From a virus: a stretch of DNA of 30,695 bases. A program made the translations under genes and the position numbers. Positions 24,101 through 27,858 of the stretch are shown one piece after another. The stretch covers positions 1 through 30,695 of the IMG/VR virus record IMGVR_UViG_3300044568_001864. The stretch is one strand, 5' to 3'. The notes under the pieces were generated by a model that saw nothing but the letters and a program-made list of their open reading frames with translations, was not told where the DNA came from and searched no databases. Within the stretch, counting starts at the first letter, position 1. Every line of letters begins with the position of its first letter.

Positions 24101-25046
24101 AAAGTTGTCCAGGGCCACCTAAATTATATATTGTATTAGCACTTGGCAACAAATTACCAGTTACGTTACCGGTAATGCTGAAGTTATTTGTTTCAGTTAA
24201 TCCATTAGTAATTAAATTACCAGCAGTTATGGTTTGAGCTGAGGTAATAGTTGAAGCAGCTGAAATCAATCCAGCAGTTAGAATGTTTCCACCAGTTACG
24301 TTAGCAGTTGCAGATATCAATCCACCAGTTAGGATGTTTCCACCAGTGACATTACCGCTTGCACTAACAACCGAACCTATTAAATTGTCACCAATGATAT
24401 TGCCAGTTGCGCTTAATAACCCAGTGATGTATTCACCAGTTGTTGCAAACACTGCTACATTACCAGTTCCGCCAATTCCAATGGATACATTACCACCTGA
24501 GCTGACTACCCGTACATTTGATGTGCCGTTTTGTATGGAAGTGGCATCAATGCCAGTAAGTTGGCTACCATTACCTAAAATGTAGTTTCCGCTAACATTA
24601 CCAGTTGCAGAGATCAATCCACCTGTTAGAACATTACCACCTGTAATATTGCCTGACGCACTCACAACACCTGTAACATATTCGCCTGTAGAAGCCCACT
24701 GTATTACGTTACTAGTTCCACCAATGCCTACTGTGATATTGCCATTGGCCACACCAGCATTGATGTTTGATGTACCATTTGAAATATTAGTAATGTTTAA
24801 ATTAGCAGTATTGATACCGGTCAAATAATAACCGTTACCAATGAAAAAGTTAGCACTAGTAATATTACCTGTCACACTGGCAGTAGTGCCTACAGTTATA
24901 GCACCATTCACAGCAATTGTGTTGGCTGTGATGATATTTGCGGTGGAAAGAATTCTTGTCCAACTGTTTGTAGCAGTGCTGTACTGATACGATACTTGAT
25001 TAACTACTGTTACTTGTCCATTAGTGGGTGATATTGGAAAGGCCAT
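17709..25046 (-). CDS. Giant repeat-containing tail fibre protein, 2445 residues
   Basis: This is the largest gene in the window and probably an extended fibre shaft. The start domain is MAFPISPTNGQVTVVNQVS. Arrays of the 17-residue unit around TGNITGGNVLTGGLISA follow, mixed with variants such as TSTITSAATITGGNLATGG. A module with GNGSQLTGIDATSIQNG and VVSSGGNV occurs five times. Other modules are a domain at about 849-1125 (AATKQYVDDSVSAG to DLNGNIVVKAS), a non-repeat island at about 1405-1500, GDQWYNTSTDILYEYTYDG near 1770, QRWNDLWLANSTIYIG, and ITIDPYNIG with TTINSNVVSTNDLTVNYAN. Residues from about 2315 form the C-terminal YADLAE domain. AGGAG lies six bases before the ATG at 25046. For scale, T4 gp34 has 1289 residues. 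Confidence 0.85.
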   Translation of the reverse strand: MAFPISPTNGQVTVVNQVSYQYSTATNSWTRILSTANIITANTIAVNGAITVGTTASVTGNITSANFFIGNGYYLTGINTANLNITNISNGTSNINAGVANGNITVGIGGTSNVIQWASTGEYVTGVVSASGNITGGNVLTGGLISATGNVSGNYILGNGSQLTGIDATSIQNGTSNVRVVSSGGNVSIGIGGTGNVAVFATTGEYITGLLSATGNIIGDNLIGSVVSASGNVTGGNILTGGLISATANVTGGNILTAGLISAASTITSAQTITAGNLITNGLTETNNFSITGNVTGNLLPSANTIYNLGGPGQLWKDLYLSGTTLYLGSQSLTSNATGLATANIFSANSINAFNDITAGNSVSATGNVTGGNVLTGGLISAVATITGGNLATGGTASAAGNITGGNVLTGGLISATSTITSAATITGGNLATGGTASATGNITGGNVLTGGLISAGGAITGTTITGSTLSSTGNVNTVGIVGTGNISTTGNISGNYILGNGSQLTGIDATSIQNGTSNVRVVSSGGNVAIGIGGTSNVAVFATTGEYVTGELSASGNVTGGNVLTGGLISATGNGTFGNISTTGSGGNISGANVISSTTLSATANVVGGNITTAGQVSSVGNITANTGSFFIGNGSQLTGVTASSVDANNLTGNTLSSNVLFSSLTTVGTLTSLSVSGTANATGNITGGNVLTGGLISATGNITSAANVSGGNVLTGGVVSSTGNILTGANVVATANVIGGNISTGGLITATGNVDAGNLRTAGLVSATGNVTGNNITTGGLVTATGNIQGGNLIATTAVVTGNIIGSSAIAVTTTANANIYLQPNGTGNIVLATTFINSVASPVQSTDAATKQYVDDSVSAGLTIHTPVYVESPVNLVATYADGGTTQTVTTISGNKTLTFGSSPALLVNDVIVFSSTTNGITAGTAYFVYSTNGSNQITLSLSHDGTEITTLTNGTGLTIGSRANSGVGATLTNAAANAAIQIDGVTLTSSQRVLVYQQTSAFENGVYTVTAVGNATARWELTRSTDTNTYGPKSTSQLDIGDYFFVQSGDTGAGESYVVTAPTGTIIFGTTNIEFTQFAASQVYTANTSAGLSLIGTVFNAKVDNVSTAFDLNGNIVVKASANLTTPNIGAATGTSLSTTGNIEGGNLLTGGLISSTGTITGSSLIGSVVTASGNVTGGNLITGGLISATSTVTSAANITGANLLTGGLISAVATITGGNLATGGTASATGNITGGNILTGGLVSATGNGIFGNISTSGASGNISGANVISSTTLSATANITGGNVLTGGLISATSTITSAANITGGNILTAGQVSATGNITGNYFFGNGSQLTGIDATSIQNGNSNVRVVSAGGNVAIGIGGTANVAVFATTGEYVTGEFSASGNVTGGNILTGGLVSATGNIVAAGVRNAAANSTITFVAGNAESDSIVLTQVGANIANSVTVKIGESTAAPGVFGLFTTGILDGNGILSSANITQIGNANTWVLAQNIRSNSVVTAVGNVTGGNVLTGGLISATGNITGGNVLTGGLISATGDITGGNLATGGTASATGNITGGNVLTSGLISATANITGGNILTGGLISATSTITSAANITGGNILTGGLISATSTITSAATITGGNLATGGTASAAGNITGGNILTAGQVSATGNVTGNYILGNGSQLTGIDATSIQNGTSNVRVVSSGGNVSIGVGGTGNVAVFATTGEYITGLLSVSGNITAGNVSTAGNAAAGGFLSDNFYYANGAPRTFGITYTASTTPPPGPSIGDQWYNTSTDILYEYTYDGTTNYWVDIVSPAFAAGVVANIAISGSMLVNANATYDIGSASQTFANVYAQYYFGNGSQLTGIDATSIQNGTSNVRVVSSGGNVVTSVGGTSNVMVVSATDVTINGNLTVTGNATLSGNIIGDRVQNGTSQFDIQTANGNANITINGNSNVAVFSEGALTMKGNILPSANITYNLGSSTQRWNDLWLANSTIYIGNAQLSANATALILTNPAGGETVLAGATAGITGATVSATGNITGGNILTGGLISATGNVTGGNLSGTNIVGTLTTASQTNITAVGTLGSLTVTGNATGGNILTGGLISATGNVTGGNIRTGNITITGDLISSLGDTITIDPYNIGNTGHVIINGNLQVNGTTTTINSNVVSTNDLTVNYANNAINSAAANGGGIEVGPIGGAFITWLYNSTSNVWVSSLGISAVGNVTGGNILTGGLISAAGNITGGNILGGANVNATTHTGATVSVTGNVDAGNLRTGGLISATGAITGAAITGSSLTVSTGTITGGNIVNANGNGIGNIGSSSVYFNTVFAKATSAQYADLAENYRADAAYEPGTVLEFGGDEEVTISTTDSSKRVAGVVSTNPAYLMNAGLGGMYIAAVALTGRVPVKVEGPVAKGDLMVSNGNGRARACMDAVPVVGTILGKSLENFTGGEGTIEVVIGKQ
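19410..19530 (-). repeat. SQLTGIDATSIQNG module, copy 5 (partial)
   Basis: This stretch encodes SQLTGIDATSIQNG with VVSSGGNV and a diverged end. It is the fifth occurrence, counted from the N-terminus of the 2445-residue fibre. Confidence 0.65.
19910..20074 (-). repeat. SQLTGIDATSIQNG module, copy 4
   Basis: A unit of about 165 bp encodes GNGSQLTGIDATSIQNG, VVSSGGNVSIGVGGTGNVAV and FATTGEYITG. Wording at the DNA level differs mainly at third codon positions from the other copies. Confidence 0.7.
20060..20540 (-). repeat. Dense array of 51-nt fibre repeats
   Basis: Consecutive units encode variants of TGNITGGNVLTGGLISA, TSTITSAATITGGNLATGG and TASATGNITGGN. The plus strand shows near-identical blocks of the type CCACCTGTTAGGACATTGCC about every 51 bases. 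Confidence 0.75.
20900..21064 (-). repeat. SQLTGIDATSIQNG module, copy 3
   Basis: A unit of about 165 bp encodes FFGNGSQLTGIDATSIQNGN, VVSAGGNVAIGIGG and FATTGEYVTG. It carries small substitutions compared with the other copies. Confidence 0.7.
23395..23560 (-). repeat. SQLTGIDATSIQNG module, copy 2
   Basis: A unit of about 165 bp encodes ILGNGSQLTGIDATSIQNG, VVSSGGNVAIGIGGTSNVAV and FATTGEYVTG. It lies just after another array of 51-nt repeats. Confidence 0.7.
23680..23950 (-). repeat. Higher-order tandem repeat in the giant fibre gene
   Basis: Blocks encoding TGGNLATGGTASATGNITGG followed by NVLTGGLISA and TSTITSAATI recur about every 120-150 bp. They are superimposed on the 51-nt repeat, which suggests unequal crossing-over or module copying. 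Confidence 0.65.
24420..24590 (-). repeat. SQLTGIDATSIQNG module, copy 1
   Basis: A unit of about 170 bp, nearest the fibre N-terminus, encodes ILGNGSQLTGIDATSIQNG, VVSSGGNVSIGIGGTGNVAV and FATTGEYITG. Confidence 0.7.
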
Positions 25047-25052
25047 TCTTTA

Positions 25053-25057
25053 CTCCT
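25053..25057 (-). promoter_or_regulatory. Ribosome binding site of the giant fibre gene
   Basis: AGGAG on the minus strand lies six bases before the ATG at 25046, in the 53-bp gap after the chaperone-like gene. It supports the start with MAFPISPTNG. Confidence 0.7.
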
Positions 25058-25066
25058 GATTAGTAC

Positions 25067-25074
25067 TACTTATG
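25067..25074 (-). promoter_or_regulatory. Possible variant late promoter before the giant fibre gene
   Basis: The minus strand reads CATAAGTA, six of eight against the T4 late consensus. Initiation about 7 bases downstream would leave a leader of about 14 nt that keeps the AGGAG site. It is the only candidate late box seen inside the fibre operon. The match is weak and could be chance. Confidence 0.3.
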
Positions 25075-25099
25075 ACAGCATAAACAATTTTTTGCTGCG

Positions 25100-25774
25100 T
25101 CATAATGATTTTTGCCATGCCAACCACTCTTCACGAGTCATTGTTTGCGGCACCGTTATTGCTGGTTTTGGTGTTGCGAACACCATTCTTAACTGGCTTT
25201 CTAGCCATTCTTCACGTGTCATCTTTTGCGGTGCAGCTACCACTGTTTCGGCACCGGGCAATGTTATTTTTAACTGGCTTTCTAGCCATTCTTCACGTGT
25301 CATCGGTGTGTTAGACACCTGTTGCTGTGCTACCCAATGTTGCTGTTCTTTTTCAAAATCCAGCACAGCTCCCTGACGTGCCTGTTCTTCAAACCACTGT
25401 TCCACTGACAATTTTTCTGGTTCTTCTGTAGGTTGCTGTTGTTTGTTAAACTCGGCCAACTGCTCCGGAGTCATTGTGGGTGCTGGGTATTTTTCTTTTA
25501 CAGCACGAATTCTTGCAGACATTTCTGGGGGGAAAACTCCAGCATGATACAGTGCATCCAGCTGTTCTTGAATGGTAGGATACTCTGTAGCACGATTTCT
25601 GCGGTACTCGTGCCAATCATGTATCATCTGCAGGCGTTGTTGTTCGGCAGCAATTTGCTCGTTAGTTATGGGTGGATTTTCTGGGTTGATCCAGGTCACT
25701 GAATCATCATGCACTGCCACAGATACTTCTGCCCCAGGCACTAGACTTTGTATGGCTTGAATTTTACTGATCAT
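25100..25774 (-). CDS. Probable tail fibre assembly chaperone with C-terminal 27-residue repeats
   Basis: This 224-residue protein lies among fibre genes. Residues 57-97 (YRRNRATEYPTIQEQLDALY, then MSARIRAVKEKYP) match the pattern of phage tail assembly chaperone domains, which often have YPxIxxQLDxLYH and a final VKxKYP. The C-terminal half carries MTREEWLESQL at 158-168, the same at 185-195 with one conservative change nearby, and MTREEWLAW at 212-220. The period is exactly 27 residues. Weaker copies are LSVEQWFEEQ at 122-131 and MTPEQLAEFN at 101-110. The start at 25774 is chosen because it overlaps the preceding stop as ATGA; an upstream in-frame ATG at 25804 is less likely. The chaperone role is inferred from similarity and position. 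Confidence 0.7.
   Translation of the reverse strand: MISKIQAIQSLVPGAEVSVAVHDDSVTWINPENPPITNEQIAAEQQRLQMIHDWHEYRRNRATEYPTIQEQLDALYHAGVFPPEMSARIRAVKEKYPAPTMTPEQLAEFNKQQQPTEEPEKLSVEQWFEEQARQGAVLDFEKEQQHWVAQQQVSNTPMTREEWLESQLKITLPGAETVVAAPQKMTREEWLESQLRMVFATPKPAITVPQTMTREEWLAWQKSL
25123..25301 (-). repeat. Direct repeats of 81 bp encoding MTREEWLESQL
   Basis: Two nearly identical plus-strand blocks at about 25190-25221 and 25270-25301, and a shorter diverged one at about 25120-25143, encode the repeated motif of the chaperone-like protein. Confidence 0.75.
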
Positions 25775-27858
25775 GGTACGGCAATCTCCATGGCAATTAT
25801 CCACATGTTGGAACTGGTCAATGTGCTGGAAGAATTGGATATTTTCTGTTGCATTTTGTAAGTAACAGGTGAAGTGGTACCTGGACTGTCCAAGTAACTG
25901 AATGCCACTGCAGATGATCCACCCACTCCGCCGCCAGCAATGTTAGCACTGTAGTCTTGTATTTGTAACGACGCGGCGGTACGCACCAATTGTGTACTGG
26001 CAGTTAGATTTGCCGCAGCCAATGGAGTAAAACTACTAGTTCCGGTAGCAATAATCAATACCTTGCTGTTGGCACTAGACGGCTGAATAACCACGTTGGC
26101 CAGTGCAATATCGCTATAACTGGTACCTGTAGTAGCACTACCACCTAGGCTTGTGCTCATTATGGTCTGTACCACAGCACCAGACGGCATGTTGGATGCA
26201 GTCAATCTGTTGTTGGTATAGAGATTTTGTGTGTAAGTGTTGCGGAAATACACAGTGTTGGTGCCAATGTCGTATGTGACATTGGCAACTGGTACCAGTG
26301 TACCACTAATTGCCACGTTGGCTACCACACCGCCAGCAAATGCAGGGCTTGTAGTATCTACCCAGTATGTGCTGGTTCCGTCATTTATGTATTCATACAG
26401 CACATCGCTGGCAGTGTCGTACCATTGATCTGTAACTTTAGGTGCCGGGCTTGTGGGAGGTGCTGTGTTGGCAGTGTAAATTATGCCTGGTGGAACTGGA
26501 GTTCCGTTGGCATAGTAATAGTAATCTGACAGTATTGCATTGCCGTACACATTGCCTGATGTAGATACTATACCAACAGTTAATATATTGCCGCCAGTGA
26601 TGTTACCTGTAGCACTGACTTGACCGCTTGTAGTGATGTTGCCAGTTACACTTTGAGCGCCAGCAACACTTAACAGTTGAGTTGAGTCGTTAAACGTAAA
26701 GTTGGCGCTGGCACCAAATCCACCAGACCCATCATTGTATTGAATTTGAGTATTAGAGCCAGCTGGTTGTTGGAAATCCCACGCCACACCATTAGCATGG
26801 TACAAGCCATCAGTCAACAAATTGCCAATGGCTGCATTGGCAGTTGTGGTAATATTACTTGTAGAATTGATTACACTAAGCACATTGCCACTTAGACTCA
26901 ACCCAGCTGCATTTAAGTTATTGCCAGTTATGTTTCCAGTTGCACTAATCAATCCACCAGTAAGTACATTGCCACCAATAACATTACCAGAGACTGATAC
27001 ATTAGATAGTGTACCAACGGATGTTAGACTTGAATATAGTACATTTGAGCTTAAGGTATTGCCAGTCAATGCATTGGCATCTACACTTGATGCTGTAACC
27101 CCAGTTAACTGACTGCCGTTACCAATAAAGTAATTGCCAGTTACGTTGCCTGTTACACTTATCAATCCTGTTGCAGTAATATTTCCTGTTACTGATGTAT
27201 TTGCAAGTATTATTACACTGCCGCTGCCATTGGGATCAAATACCAAATCACCATTGGTGTTTAGCGTTGCAATGGTATTACCGGTGATCTGTATGTTGCC
27301 AATGTTGGCACTGGGTAAATTGGTTACACCAAGTTGCCCTACATATCTGTAACCTGTGATAAAAATACTCTTGCCAGCAGTGAGTGTACTGGGAATTGTT
27401 TCGCCAATGAAGTTTAATACACCTGCTTGAGTATCAAAGAAAAACTCACCAACTCCGCTGATACCCGGAGCAAAGATTTGTGTGCCAGTTACTGTGGGAT
27501 CTGCAGCACCAGCGGTATCAACCCAGACTTTGACTGGCCAAGTTGATCCGAATTCTTGAGGTATCCAATATTGTAAATTGGTCAGCCAAGTTGGGTAGAT
27601 GCCACCAATGGTAGGAACAGTGTTATCTGCTGTACACTCAATTCTGCTGGTGGTAAGATACCCCTGAGTTACATTTGCTACTACTTGGGCTGTGCCCGGA
27701 ATCTGATCAGCTTGAGTCCAAACAATGTCGCCACGCAATAGTGCCGGACTGGCAATACTTTCGTTTGACGCACTCTTCTGCGTGGCAGTGGCTGTTTTGG
27801 CCACGCCTTGTAATTTTTTAAACAGCAGGTCAATATATTGTGCAGTAGAAATTGACAT
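25771..27858 (-). CDS. Tail fibre protein with virion-attachment-like N-terminus, 695 residues
   Basis: This is a probable fibre protein. Its N-terminus (MSISTAQYIDLLFKKLQGVA, then VGEFFFDTQAGVLNFIGETI and IFITGYRYVGQLG by about residue 175) differs from the MxFPxSPTNGQ group. It resembles N-terminal domains of marine T4-like structural proteins, possibly a baseplate or fibre attachment domain. The middle has YFIGNGSQLTGVTASSVDAN, the 17-residue repeats and an aromatic module (DQWYDTASDVLYEYINDGTS). The C-terminus (GAVVQTIMSTSLGG, VIQPSSANSKVLIIATG, MWIIAMEIAVP) is a tip-like beta domain seen in many phage fibres. The ATG at 27858 directly follows the preceding stop. Its own stop overlaps the chaperone-like start as ATGA. 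Confidence 0.8.
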   Translation of the reverse strand: MSISTAQYIDLLFKKLQGVAKTATATQKSASNESIASPALLRGDIVWTQADQIPGTAQVVANVTQGYLTTSRIECTADNTVPTIGGIYPTWLTNLQYWIPQEFGSTWPVKVWVDTAGAADPTVTGTQIFAPGISGVGEFFFDTQAGVLNFIGETIPSTLTAGKSIFITGYRYVGQLGVTNLPSANIGNIQITGNTIATLNTNGDLVFDPNGSGSVIILANTSVTGNITATGLISVTGNVTGNYFIGNGSQLTGVTASSVDANALTGNTLSSNVLYSSLTSVGTLSNVSVSGNVIGGNVLTGGLISATGNITGNNLNAAGLSLSGNVLSVINSTSNITTTANAAIGNLLTDGLYHANGVAWDFQQPAGSNTQIQYNDGSGGFGASANFTFNDSTQLLSVAGAQSVTGNITTSGQVSATGNITGGNILTVGIVSTSGNVYGNAILSDYYYYANGTPVPPGIIYTANTAPPTSPAPKVTDQWYDTASDVLYEYINDGTSTYWVDTTSPAFAGGVVANVAISGTLVPVANVTYDIGTNTVYFRNTYTQNLYTNNRLTASNMPSGAVVQTIMSTSLGGSATTGTSYSDIALANVVIQPSSANSKVLIIATGTSSFTPLAAANLTASTQLVRTAASLQIQDYSANIAGGGVGGSSAVAFSYLDSPGTTSPVTYKMQQKISNSSSTLTSSNMWIIAMEIAVP

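Noticed and set aside
13343-24585. Long plus-strand open frames rich in Pro, Leu and Val (for example 22678-23559 and 15913-16455) opposite the fibre genes.
   Set aside because: They are antisense readings of the 51-nt fibre repeats. A repeat length divisible by three keeps the opposite frame open, and the PPVxLPVA pattern is just the complement of the fibre motif. They have no ribosome binding sites or promoters.
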